DNA of 14,679 bases from Candidatus Stercoripulliclostridium pullicola (GCA_017694145.1 JADINF010000052.1:1-14679); one strand, 5' to 3'. Counted from the stretch's first letter, positions 6,090 to 13,239 are shown. Numbers and translations are program-made. Notes: generated by a model from the sequence alone, not told the origin.

Positions 6090-7832
6090 ATGGATAACGC
6101 GACAGCCGTAGCGGTACCCGAAGCGGGACGCAAAGTTAACACGTATACCCCGAAAGAACGCAATATGTATCTTTTGGGAATGGTAGGGCAGAACATCATC
6201 TACAACATAGTGGGCTCCGCGCTCGCGTATTATCTGCAGTTCACTCTGTTGATACCCGCAATGGCGGTTACCGTCATTATGGCGGTGGCGAGGGTGTGGG
6301 ACGCCATGAACGATCCGATGATGGGCACCATCGTCGACAAGACTCGCAGTAAGTGGGGTAAGTGCAGACCTTATCTCATCTACGTGCCGCTTCCGATATT
6401 CATAATCACGACGCTGTGTTTCGTGAATTTCGGATTTTACAGAGACGGGCAGACGGCGCTCAACGTGCTGATAATCGCCTGGGCGGCGTTCACCTATATT
6501 CTGTGGGGAATGACCTACACGGTGGGCGACATTCCGCTGTGGGGCGTGACCGCGCTGATGACTGAGGACGAGAAGGACCGCAACAAGCTCCTTTCGCTCG
6601 CCCGTATTTTCGGCGGTATCGGAGCGGGCGTCACCCTTCTTGCGATACAGCCTTTCGCGCTTGCCATAGGCGGGGCGATAACCGAGAAAATAGGGGTAAA
6701 CCTCGCGGGTACGGTAGAAGCCTGGGAGGCTATCAAAGCCACCGCCGCCGCCAATACCGAAGCGTTTGCCGCAGGACTCGAGGCGGGGCTCCCGTACGAT
6801 TCGCTCACGCAATATCTCATAGTGGACGAAACGCTTGCCGAAGCCACCCGTCAGGGCGAACGCTGGGGCTTCCTTATCGCCGCGGTCATATTCGGTATAG
6901 TGGGATGCGCGCTTTTCCAGCTCGTCGGTCCCAACATCAAGGAGCGCGTGCCCGCTTCGGAGAAGTCCAACAGCCTCAAGGAGAACTTCAAGCTGATGTG
7001 GAACAACAAACCGTTCCGTCAGATCTTGCTTTCGGGAATTCTTTCGAGCCCCAAAATGCTTCTGCAGATCTCCGCGATGCCGCTCATCACCTATTATTTC
7101 GCGAGCAAGAGTCCGGTGCTGGCGCTCGTGTATATGGCGCTTCTCGGAGGAGGCATGTTCCTCGGACAGTTCGTCGCCATGGCGCTTTGTCCGAAACTTC
7201 TTACCAAGTTCAGCAAAAAGAACCTCTACAACTACTCGAGCCTTCTGGGCATAATCCCCTTCGTGCTTCTGTACCTCGCGTACGTTTCCGATCCGACGGG
7301 ACTGGTCAACTGGTACTGGATAGTCATATTCTTCTTCGTGTTCGCGGTGGCGGGCGCGTCGATGGGCGTGACTACGGTCTTGCAGTCCTTCATGATAGCG
7401 GACTGCGTGGACTACGAGGAGTATAAGAGCGGAATCCGTCCCGACGGCGTATTCTTCTCCGGACAAACGTTCATCGCGAAGCTCACCTCCGGTATCGCCA
7501 CGATAATGAGCGGTATATTCTATACGATATACGGCTTCTCGGACGCGGCGGTCGAGAAGGTCAACAACTACATCTCGGCGGGACTGGAGCCGCGCACCAT
7601 CGCCGAATTCGCTCCCTATATGCGGGTGCTTTTCGTGATAGTGTCGCTGCCGCCCGCGGTAGGCTGTCTGCTCGCGGTGATACCTACCTGGAAGTATTGC
7701 CTGGACGACGACGAGCATAAGCGCATACTCGAAGAACTGAGCGCGAGAAGAGCGGCGAAGCTCGCCGCGGAAGCTTTAGGCGGAGAGGGCGCCGCGGAAG
7801 AAAGCGCGCCCGAAACGGGCGGAGAGGGTTGA
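6090..7832 (+). CDS. GPH-family (MelB-like) sugar:cation symporter
   Basis: A 580-residue membrane protein with about 12 hydrophobic spans, of the glycoside-pentoside-hexuronide:cation symporter family (MFS_2). Hallmarks are WDAMNDP (70-76), whose two acidic residues D71 and D75 correspond to the cation-site aspartates of MelB, and the loop motif WGKCRPY (89-95). It should import a glycoside, pentoside or hexuronide with Na+ or H+; the sugar cannot be read from the sequence. Residues ~194-259 form an Ala/Glu-rich hydrophilic insertion between spans 5 and 6, probably outside the cell, which makes it longer than the usual 450-480 aa. The C-terminal tail from ~550 is Ala/Gly/Glu-rich and cytosolic. 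The ribosome site GAGAGGTG (6077-6084) supports ATG 6090. It is a single-gene unit with no glycosidase beside it. Confidence 0.93.
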   Translation: MDNATAVAVPEAGRKVNTYTPKERNMYLLGMVGQNIIYNIVGSALAYYLQFTLLIPAMAVTVIMAVARVWDAMNDPMMGTIVDKTRSKWGKCRPYLIYVPLPIFIITTLCFVNFGFYRDGQTALNVLIIAWAAFTYILWGMTYTVGDIPLWGVTALMTEDEKDRNKLLSLARIFGGIGAGVTLLAIQPFALAIGGAITEKIGVNLAGTVEAWEAIKATAAANTEAFAAGLEAGLPYDSLTQYLIVDETLAEATRQGERWGFLIAAVIFGIVGCALFQLVGPNIKERVPASEKSNSLKENFKLMWNNKPFRQILLSGILSSPKMLLQISAMPLITYYFASKSPVLALVYMALLGGGMFLGQFVAMALCPKLLTKFSKKNLYNYSSLLGIIPFVLLYLAYVSDPTGLVNWYWIVIFFFVFAVAGASMGVTTVLQSFMIADCVDYEEYKSGIRPDGVFFSGQTFIAKLTSGIATIMSGIFYTIYGFSDAAVEKVNNYISAGLEPRTIAEFAPYMRVLFVIVSLPPAVGCLLAVIPTWKYCLDDDEHKRILEELSARRAAKLAAEALGGEGAAEESAPETGGEG

Positions 7833-7897
7833 AAACAGCTCCCGACTCCGTAACCGCCGGCGCGGTTAAGGAAATGGTAAATACAACGGAAAATCGT

Positions 7898-7931
7898 AAA
7901 AAAGGAGCCGCGCTTTGAGCGCGGCTCTCTT
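7898..7931 (-). terminator. Terminator of the thiamine pyrophosphokinase gene, probably bidirectional
   Basis: Perfect 9-bp stem GAGCCGCGC (7905-7913) / GCGCGGCTC (7919-7927) with a 5-nt loop. The strong T run lies on the minus strand (six A at 7898-7903 on the plus strand), so it chiefly stops the minus-strand gene ending at 8003. On the plus strand only TCTCTT follows, so it may weakly stop the transporter transcript as well. Confidence 0.85.
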
Positions 7932-8002
7932 ACGGCTTCGCCGCATGATTCGATCGGATTACGGGGCGCGTTTCTCGTCCGCGACAGATTTTTCGGGGCT
8001 TT

Positions 8003-8596
8003 TTACGCGCGCCGTACGAATACGAGCACGGCTCCCCGTTTCACCTCGAACGCGATCTCGTCCGCCGTGGCTACGTTGGAGATACCGCGGGAGGACGAGG
8101 GCGTCAGCGTAAGATCTTCGAGAGGGTAATAGAGCCCTTCGGAGCGGTCGACGAGAGCTTCTCCGCCGTGGGCGAATACCGACACTACGGCTCCTTCGCC
8201 CGCGCGGACGCGGAACGTTCCCGTAGCGTAATATACGGTATAGTCACGGGTGACGAGCTTTGCGCGGATACCTTTTCCGAAGGCGAACGCAAGGAGATTG
8301 AGATTGCCCGCCACGTGCTCCGGCTTGCCGCCGAGCCCGCCGTAAATATTGAGCTCCGTCACCCCTTCAGCCGCCGCGTATTCTATCGCAAGCTCTCCGT
8401 CGGTCGCGTTTTTCTCGACGGGGTATCTTATAAGTTTTACGTTTTCGGGTATCCGTTTCAACGTATCCAAGTCCCCGATTACGGCAATAACGTTTTTGCC
8501 TTCCACGTGGCGGTATCCGCCGTCGGCGGCGATTATCGCGTCTTCTTTTACTTCCGTATCGAGTTCGGGTGCGTTGAGCACAAGGGCTATCGGCAT
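8003..8596 (-). CDS. Thiamine pyrophosphokinase
   Basis: A 197-residue cytosolic enzyme that transfers pyrophosphate from ATP to thiamine, giving thiamine diphosphate. Family motifs appear in order: ADGG (24-27), GDLD (41-44, the metal-binding GDxD), NATDGELA (63-70, the D.TD region), a GGLGGKPEHVAGN segment (86-98, equivalent to GGRxDH with Glu in place of Asp before His94), and GISN (171-174) in the C-terminal thiamine-binding beta domain. Length is close to the usual ~210 aa. On the minus strand the ribosome site GGAG (8605-8608) sits 8 nt before the ATG. It is transcribed divergently from the xanthine phosphoribosyltransferase gene and converges on the transporter. No TPP riboswitch fits in its roughly 20-nt leader. 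Confidence 0.92.
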   Translation of the reverse strand: MPIALVLNAPELDTEVKEDAIIAADGGYRHVEGKNVIAVIGDLDTLKRIPENVKLIRYPVEKNATDGELAIEYAAAEGVTELNIYGGLGGKPEHVAGNLNLLAFAFGKGIRAKLVTRDYTVYYATGTFRVRAGEGAVVSVFAHGGEALVDRSEGLYYPLEDLTLTPSSSRGISNVATADEIAFEVKRGAVLVFVRRA

Positions 8597-8622
8597 ATTC
8601 TGTTCTCCGTAAGCTTTTCTAA

Positions 8623-8650
8623 ATTATAGCATTTTCGGCGTAATTGTCAA
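8623..8650 (-). promoter_or_regulatory. Promoter of the thiamine pyrophosphokinase gene
   Basis: On the minus strand: perfect -35 TTGACA (8645-8650), 16-nt spacer, perfect extended -10 TGCTATAAT (TATAAT at 8623-8628). The expected start leaves only about 20 nt of leader before the ATG. Confidence 0.9.
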
Positions 8651-8657
8651 TTCGCTA

Positions 8658-8687
8658 TTGACTATCCGCGCCCCGATAAAGTATAAT
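8658..8687 (+). promoter_or_regulatory. Promoter of xpt
   Basis: TTGACT (8658-8663), 18-nt spacer, perfect TATAAT (8682-8687). Its -35 box is 7 bp from the -35 box of the divergent thiamine pyrophosphokinase promoter. The short leader holds a hairpin CGGAAAA/TTTTCCG (8698-8714) but nothing resembling a three-way-junction purine riboswitch. Confidence 0.88.
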
Positions 8688-8740
8688 CGGTCTTATCCGG
8701 AAAAAGTTTTTCCGTATCATACGAACGATGAGGTGTTCAG

Positions 8741-9319
8741 ATGAAATTACTCGAAGACATGATCAAGAAATACGGCGAAGTCCGCCCCGGCAACGTCCTT
8801 AAAGTGGACGGTTTCCTCAATCACCGTATCGACGTCGATCTCGTCAAGGCTTTGGGCGAGGAGCTGTATAAGAATTTCCGTAACGACAAGATAACGAAAA
8901 TACTTACCATAGAGTCGTCGGGGATAGCCATAGCGATCATGACGGCGCAGTGCTTCGGCGTGCCGATGGTATTCGCGAAGAAGCGCAAGACTATCAATCT
9001 TTCCGACGATATCTACACCGCACCCGTGCACTCCTACACAAACAATAAGGATTACGACGTGATGGTGAGCAAGGATTATATCGACAAGTCGGACGTATTG
9101 CTCATAGTGGACGACTTCCTCGCCAACGGCTGCGCGCTCCGCGGGCTCATCGACATAGCGCATCAGGCGGGTGCTACCGTCGCGGGCGCGGGTATAGCGA
9201 TAGAAAAAGGCTTCCAGGGCGGCGGCGACACCCTCCGCGCAGAAGGCCTCAAGGTCGTTTCTCTCGCCGTCATCGACAAAATGACCGACGATTCCCTCGA
9301 ATTCCGTAAGAGCGAATAA
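8741..9319 (+). CDS. xpt: Xanthine phosphoribosyltransferase
   Basis: A 192-residue purine-salvage enzyme that joins xanthine to PRPP, giving XMP. It aligns by eye along its length with B. subtilis Xpt (194 aa): the N-terminal LKVDGFLNHRID (20-31), TIESSGIA (56-63), and the PRPP-binding motif LLIVDDFLANG (120-130), followed by a conserved AGAGIAIEKGFQ segment (148-159). The ribosome site GAGGTG (8730-8735) lies 5 nt before ATG 8741. It is a single-gene unit with its own promoter and terminator. In many Firmicutes xpt is preceded by a guanine riboswitch, or paired with pbuX; neither is seen here, so regulation differs or lies elsewhere. Confidence 0.95.
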   Translation: MKLLEDMIKKYGEVRPGNVLKVDGFLNHRIDVDLVKALGEELYKNFRNDKITKILTIESSGIAIAIMTAQCFGVPMVFAKKRKTINLSDDIYTAPVHSYTNNKDYDVMVSKDYIDKSDVLLIVDDFLANGCALRGLIDIAHQAGATVAGAGIAIEKGFQGGGDTLRAEGLKVVSLAVIDKMTDDSLEFRKSE

Positions 9320-9396
9320 CTTAAACGCCGAAGAGTCGAAGAAACAGGCGACTTCGAAAAGCGAAATTCGAACGAATATCCGTAAGCGATTTATTT

Positions 9397-9423
9397 TCCC
9401 CCGCAAGGGGGATTCTTTTTTTT
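9397..9423 (+). terminator. Rho-independent terminator of xpt
   Basis: Stem TCCCCC (9397-9402) / GGGGGA (9407-9412) with a GCAA tetraloop, then TTC and a run of eight T (9416-9423). It lies 77 nt after the xpt stop. Confidence 0.93.
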
Positions 9424-9489
9424 GCGCGAAAAGCAAGTGTAAAAACCGTTTGTAAGGACAATAATCAACCATTATCGAGAGAGGTGATT

Positions 9490-10200
9490 ATGTCCGAAAA
9501 AACAGAAAAAATTTTACGTTTTACGGTAGTGCCCGTATTGCTTGTCGCCATAGTGGCGGCGATCATATTTGCGTTCAACGGCTTCGAGAGCTCGGAAAGC
9601 GCGGAAGCGGCGGTACTCAAGCAGGGTTCCACGGGCTCGGTCGTGCGCACCGTGCAGACGCGGCTCAAGAGCTGGGGATATTATACCGGCTCGGTGGACG
9701 GTATTTACGGTTCGCTCACTGTAGCCGCCGTTAAGTATTTCCAGCGCGTGAACGGGCTTCAGGTGGACGGCATAGTGGGCGAAAAGACCGCCGCGGCGAT
9801 AGGTATTTCGCTCGCGTCGTCTTCTTCGTCGGGGGCGGGCGGTTACAGCTCTTCCGACGCTTACCTGCTTGCTCGGCTCGTGTATGCGGAAGCGCGCGGG
9901 GAGCCTTACGTCGGGCAGGTAGCCGTGGCTGCGGTCGTATTGAACCGCGTCAAAAGCTCCAGCTTCCCGAATACGATATCGGGCGTTATTTATCAGCCGT
10001 GGGCATTCTCGGTGGTGAACGACGGGCAGATAAATCTTACGCCCAATCAGACCGCCATCAACGCCGCGAACGACGCGATGAACGGCTGGGATCCCACTTA
10101 CGGTTGCCTTTATTATTACAATCCCGCGACCGCCACGAACAGCTGGATCAAGCAGAAACCCATTCATCTGACGATAGGGCAACACGTTTTCTGCGCGTAG
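9490..10200 (+). CDS. sleB: Spore cortex-lytic enzyme SleB
   Basis: A 236-residue germination-specific hydrolase (a lytic transglycosylase in Bacillus) that degrades the muramic-lactam cortex of spores. Residues ~10-30 are a hydrophobic signal or anchor segment. Residues ~43-106 form a PG_binding_1 domain. A Ser/Gly linker (~107-122) leads to the Hydrolase_2 catalytic domain (~123-236), with the expected catalytic glutamate in YAEARGEP (E134) and the conserved LNRV, QPWAF and YYYNPATA segments. I chose ATG 9490 because AGAGAGG (9478-9484) lies 5 nt upstream; an in-frame GTG at 9484 overlaps that ribosome site. ypeB follows after 12 nt, the standard sleB-ypeB pair. In Bacillus the pair is transcribed in the forespore by sigma-G; I could not identify a convincing sigma-G promoter here. 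Confidence 0.96.
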   Translation: MSEKTEKILRFTVVPVLLVAIVAAIIFAFNGFESSESAEAAVLKQGSTGSVVRTVQTRLKSWGYYTGSVDGIYGSLTVAAVKYFQRVNGLQVDGIVGEKTAAAIGISLASSSSSGAGGYSSSDAYLLARLVYAEARGEPYVGQVAVAAVVLNRVKSSSFPNTISGVIYQPWAFSVVNDGQINLTPNQTAINAANDAMNGWDPTYGCLYYYNPATATNSWIKQKPIHLTIGQHVFCA

Positions 10201-10208
10201 AGGAGGTG
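10201..10208 (+). promoter_or_regulatory. Ribosome binding site of ypeB
   Basis: AGGAGGTG, a near-perfect anti-Shine-Dalgarno match, begins directly after the sleB stop codon and lies 4 nt before ATG 10213. It fixes the ypeB start and supports co-expression of the pair. Confidence 0.85.
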
Positions 10209-10212
10209 CCGG

Positions 10213-11511
10213 ATGAATGCTAAAGTTTATAAAACGATAACTATATGCGTAGCCGTACTGCTCGTCGCGGCGCTCGCGGTGACGCTCGGTATATTCGTCT
10301 ACCGCGAACAGAAATATTCGCGCGAGATAGGGGCGTTGTACGACGCGGCTTACTATTCCTGCGTGGACAATCTGGGCGACATGGACAACAAGCTTGCCAA
10401 GCTCGACGCGGCTAGTTCGGATACGATGCGCAAGGAACTTCTTAACGGCATATACACCGATTCGAAAGTAATGGCGACGAGTCTTGCGATGCTCGCGGGC
10501 AAAAACGACGAGATAGAAGCGGCGATGAAATTCGTAAATCAGCTGGGGGATTACGCCTATTATCTCGCCTCGAAGCTTCCCGCGGAAGCGATGACCGCGG
10601 AAGAAAAGGAGAAGCTCGACGAGCTCAAAGCAATAACCCTGGAACTCGAAGAAGCCTTCCTTAAAGCGGGCGACAAAGTCGCCGAAGGCGGCAATCTTTA
10701 CGCGGCGCTGGGCGCCGAAGTGACCGCGCTCGGAGAGGTATACGACCTTTTCACCGAGGGCAACGTCGAATATCCCGAAATGATCTACGACGGACCGTTC
10801 TCGGACGGACTGCGCGACAGAGAAGCCAAATTCCTTGCGGGTAAACCCGAGATATCCAAAGAAGCCGCGGAAGCCGGACTGACGCTTAAATACGGCGAAG
10901 GCTTCGAATATCAGGGAACGGTCGAAGGTTCGCTCCGGGCATACTCGTACACGCTTTCCTGCGGCGCGAACGTGCAGATAACCGTTACGGGCGGAATGCT
11001 GGCGGAGTATTCGTATTATCGCGAAACGGGCGCCGCCACGATGGACGAAGAGGCGGCGGCAGCCGCCGCGACGCAGGCTCTCGCGGAAGCGGGCTATGAC
11101 GGTATGCAAGCCGTTTGGGTATCCGTAAAGGACAATACGGCATATATAAACTGCGCTTATACGGAGAACGATATAATATATTATCCGGACCTCGTCAAAG
11201 TCAAGGTCGCGCTCGACGACGGGGAGATACTGGGAATATCCGCCGCGAATTACCTGTACAATCATACCGCCAGGGAGGCTATCGGAGAGGTGAAGCCGTC
11301 GGACGGCGTTGAGCTTGCGGAGGGTTTCGAAACTTCGTCGGTAAGGCTTACCGTCATACCCACGGACTGGAATACCGAGCTTACCGCTTACGAGTTCGCG
11401 GGCAGTATCGGCGACAACGTTTATTACGTCTATTGCGACGCCTACACCCTCGAACAGATCAAGGTCATGCGCGTCATAAAGGACGGAAACGAGGGGAATT
11501 TAATCGTTTAG
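10213..11511 (+). CDS. ypeB: Germination protein YpeB
   Basis: A 432-residue partner that stabilises and holds SleB in the dormant spore. It has a single N-terminal membrane span (~8-29), then an alpha-helical region (~35-185), then the family signature IYDGPFSDGL (191-200). C-terminal PepSY-like modules (~213-430) contain repeated beta strands such as YSYTLSCGANVQITVTGG and YPDLVKVKVALDDGEILG. Length is slightly below the ~450 aa of Bacillus YpeB. Stability of YpeB and SleB is mutually dependent in Bacillus, which fits the 12-nt gap. No terminator hairpin follows the stop; the next promoter begins 12 nt later, so some read-through into the lipoprotein gene is possible. Confidence 0.95.
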   Translation: MNAKVYKTITICVAVLLVAALAVTLGIFVYREQKYSREIGALYDAAYYSCVDNLGDMDNKLAKLDAASSDTMRKELLNGIYTDSKVMATSLAMLAGKNDEIEAAMKFVNQLGDYAYYLASKLPAEAMTAEEKEKLDELKAITLELEEAFLKAGDKVAEGGNLYAALGAEVTALGEVYDLFTEGNVEYPEMIYDGPFSDGLRDREAKFLAGKPEISKEAAEAGLTLKYGEGFEYQGTVEGSLRAYSYTLSCGANVQITVTGGMLAEYSYYRETGAATMDEEAAAAAATQALAEAGYDGMQAVWVSVKDNTAYINCAYTENDIIYYPDLVKVKVALDDGEILGISAANYLYNHTAREAIGEVKPSDGVELAEGFETSSVRLTVIPTDWNTELTAYEFAGSIGDNVYYVYCDAYTLEQIKVMRVIKDGNEGNLIV

Positions 11512-11523
11512 CCGCCATAACGA

Positions 11524-11559
11524 TTGACGGAAGCCGCTTATATGGGATATAATTATCCC
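11524..11559 (+). promoter_or_regulatory. Promoter of the lipoprotein gene with overlapping inverted repeat
   Basis: TTGACG (11524-11529), 18-nt spacer, perfect TATAAT (11548-11553). The -10 box lies inside GGGATATAATTATCCC (11544-11559), whose 6-bp arms GGGATA/TATCCC are perfectly inverted around TAAT. The repeat could be an operator, or simply chance symmetry. Confidence 0.85.
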
Positions 11560-11582
11560 GATTACACAACGGAGTTCGTTAT

Positions 11583-12434
11583 ATGCGTAAGGTATTGGTA
11601 GTATTGGTAGTGGCGGTATTGGTCGTGAGCGCGGCGCTGTTTGCGGCGAGCTGCGGCGGTAACGTCGACGTACCCGGCACCGTCTGGGCGAATAAAGAGG
11701 TTTGCGAATACGGGATATACAATTCCGACAACCTTCCCGTGGGGGCGTTGATAATAGTTACCGAACGCCTTTCTGCGGGCGAGCAGACTCTCAACGCCAC
11801 GGGCGCGAAAGTCAATATAACTTCTTCGTCGGCGCGCGGAACGCGGGTGACGATGAAGGCGAGCGACCTGGACGGCAACGTGTGGCTGGAGTCCGAGAGC
11901 ATTCTCAACGGGTTCACCCCGGCGGCGAGCTACCGCAAAGTAAGTAAAGACGGCGAAAACTATACCGTGACCGCCACTTACGACGGTAAGAACTACCGTT
12001 ACAGGCTAAACGACGGCGAGGAGAAAAAGATCCGCGTCAAGTCGGGCTTCATCGACAACGAATTGCTGTATACCGTAGTGCGTTGTTATACGATAGAGAG
12101 CGCTTACAGCTCCGAATTTACGGTGGTGGATCCCGTGGCGGGGACGAAAGAGAAAATAACCGCGGCGACTTTCGGCGAGGGCGACTATCAGGATCCCGTG
12201 GAGGTCATATCTAGCGGGGAGGAAGCCGAAACCAAACATTCGCTTTCCTTCACCCGTCTGTCGTTCACTCGCTCGGATTCTCCCGTAGGCGCCTCCATGT
12301 ACGCGGACTATACCAAAATAGACGGACTGAAGGTGCTCGGAGAAGGTTCCACCGGACTTTATTCGGTACGCATACCGGTTCAGATTGTCGAGAACGACCT
12401 CGTCTACAAGCTTGTTTCGGTACAATGTGAGTGA
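11583..12434 (+). CDS. Putative lipoprotein of unknown function
   Basis: A 283-residue protein with a basic start (MRK), a hydrophobic core (4-20) and a relaxed lipobox AASC, so C24 is the probable lipidated residue after signal peptidase II cleavage; CGG follows. The -3 position is Ala rather than the usual Leu. The mature part is beta-rich, without cysteine clusters or a recognisable catalytic motif. Two segments of similar flavour (~60-130 and ~185-275) might be paired beta domains. I do not recognise the family. GGAG (11571-11574) lies 8 nt before ATG 11583. It has its own promoter and terminator, so the neighbouring sleB-ypeB need not indicate a spore role. Expected location is the outer face of the cytoplasmic membrane. 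Confidence 0.85.
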   Translation: MRKVLVVLVVAVLVVSAALFAASCGGNVDVPGTVWANKEVCEYGIYNSDNLPVGALIIVTERLSAGEQTLNATGAKVNITSSSARGTRVTMKASDLDGNVWLESESILNGFTPAASYRKVSKDGENYTVTATYDGKNYRYRLNDGEEKKIRVKSGFIDNELLYTVVRCYTIESAYSSEFTVVDPVAGTKEKITAATFGEGDYQDPVEVISSGEEAETKHSLSFTRLSFTRSDSPVGASMYADYTKIDGLKVLGEGSTGLYSVRIPVQIVENDLVYKLVSVQCE

Positions 12435-12462
12435 CGATGGGAGTAAAATCCGACCCGACTTT

Positions 12463-12491
12463 CGCCTCGCCGATAAAGCGGGGCGTTTTTT
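12463..12491 (+). terminator. Rho-independent terminator of the lipoprotein gene
   Basis: 8-bp stem CGCCTCGC (12463-12470) / GCGGGGCG (12478-12485) with one G-T wobble and a 7-nt loop, then six T (12486-12491). It lies 28 nt after the stop codon. Confidence 0.92.
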
Positions 12492-12570
12492 ATGCGCGGT
12501 TATTTGTCGAAGAAAACTTAGATTTTTCGGGTTTTTCGCGCTCAATCGGGCAAAATAGTGCACGTTTGTC

Positions 12571-12602
12571 CTCTTACGGCGGAGTGCCGCCGCGCTCTTA
12601 CG
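12571..12602. repeat. Direct repeat CTCTTACG flanking a small hairpin
   Basis: The 8-mer CTCTTACG occurs at 12571-12578 and 12595-12602. Between and overlapping them is a perfect 6-bp stem CGGCGG (12577-12582) / CCGCCG (12587-12592) with loop AGTG. The rest of the 271-bp gap 12435-12705 holds only the upstream terminator and the downstream promoter. Confidence 0.5.
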
Positions 12603-12634
12603 TAAAATATTAGAAAAAATTTACGGCAAAACGA

Positions 12635-12663
12635 TTTACAATCCGCGACATAGTCAATATAAT
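12635..12663 (+). promoter_or_regulatory. Sigma-A promoter of the acidic zinc-ribbon gene
   Basis: TTTACA (12635-12640), 17-nt spacer, perfect TATAAT (12658-12663). Predicted start is near 12670, giving a leader of about 36 nt that contains a 4-bp hairpin GCCG/CGGC (12681-12692). Confidence 0.87.
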
Positions 12664-12705
12664 ATAGCCGACTTTATAACGCCGCTTACGGCGAAGGAGA
12701 GGAAT

Positions 12706-13209
12706 ATGCCGAAATTCAAAAAATGCCCGCGTTGCGAGATAAATTACATTCCGATAGACAAGGAATACTGCTCCATCTGCGAAGCGGAAATGAAAGGGAT
12801 TGTGGACGTAGACCCGGACGACGAAGACGAAGAAGAAGGGCTTTGCCCCCGTTGCAGGACCAATTACGTCAACGAAGGGGAGAAGTACTGCGAGCAGTGT
12901 CTTGCCGAAATGGAGAAAGCTAAGGAGAAACTCACCGACGAATTCGACGACGAAGAGCCCGAGGAGGACATCGGGGACGCCGATCTCGACGAAGACATCG
13001 ACATCGACGACGTGCTCGACGGCGACATAGGCAGTATCGACGACATCGCCGAGGAAGAGGACGAGGAAGAGAACTGGGACGAAGAGGAGGAATATCCCGA
13101 CTATATCGAGGAAGACGACTTCGAAAGCGTCGATCCCGACGAGCTCGACGACTACGACGACGAAGAGGACGAGGACGAAGAGGAAGAGGAGGAGGACGAA
13201 GAGGAATAA
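12706..13209 (+). CDS. Double zinc-ribbon protein with a long polyacidic tail
   Basis: A 167-residue protein with two tandem zinc ribbons of identical spacing, CxxC-x11-CxxC: C7, C10, C22, C25 and C47, C50, C62, C65. They share CPRC...NY...(E)KYC, so they look like an internal duplication. After residue 75 there is no Lys, Arg or His; by my count about 61 of the last 92 residues are Asp or Glu, ending in a nearly pure D/E run. There is no signal peptide or membrane span, so it is probably cytosolic. Function is unknown; polyacidic tails often mimic nucleic acid or bind basic proteins, metals or ribosomal components (inference). AAGGAG (12694-12699) lies 6 nt before ATG. It is a single-gene unit with its own promoter and terminator. 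Confidence 0.88.
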   Translation: MPKFKKCPRCEINYIPIDKEYCSICEAEMKGIVDVDPDDEDEEEGLCPRCRTNYVNEGEKYCEQCLAEMEKAKEKLTDEFDDEEPEEDIGDADLDEDIDIDDVLDGDIGSIDDIAEEEDEEENWDEEEEYPDYIEEDDFESVDPDELDDYDDEEDEDEEEEEEDEEE

Positions 13210-13239
13210 CCCCCGCGTTCGCACCGCACAACATTATCC

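Noticed and set aside
6003..7718. Long minus-strand frame opposite the GPH transporter
   Set aside because: Shadow of the transporter gene: His/Arg-rich, no plausible ribosome site, and it reads back through the transporter promoter and across a terminator.
8688..8740. Purine riboswitch in the xpt leader
   Set aside because: The leader is too short for the three-way junction and the conserved purine-riboswitch core sequences are absent.
9431..9489. Possible sigma-G promoter upstream of sleB
   Set aside because: CATTATC (9470-9476) resembles a sigma-G -10 but lies almost on the start codon and has no good -35; GGACAATAAT (9456-9465) fits sigma-F/G only partly. Not strong enough to annotate.
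9514..11265. Long minus-strand frame opposite sleB-ypeB
   Set aside because: It spans two confidently identified genes on the other strand and shows no domain or signal of its own.
12431..12613. 60-residue plus-strand frame after the lipoprotein
   Set aside because: It reads straight through the terminator at 12463-12491 and the hairpin repeat, and has no ribosome site.
12610..13224. Hydrophobic minus-strand frame opposite the acidic protein
   Set aside because: Reverse complement of GAA/GAC/GAG codons gives Phe/Val/Leu runs that mimic membrane spans. The plus-strand gene has zinc ribbons, a promoter and a terminator.
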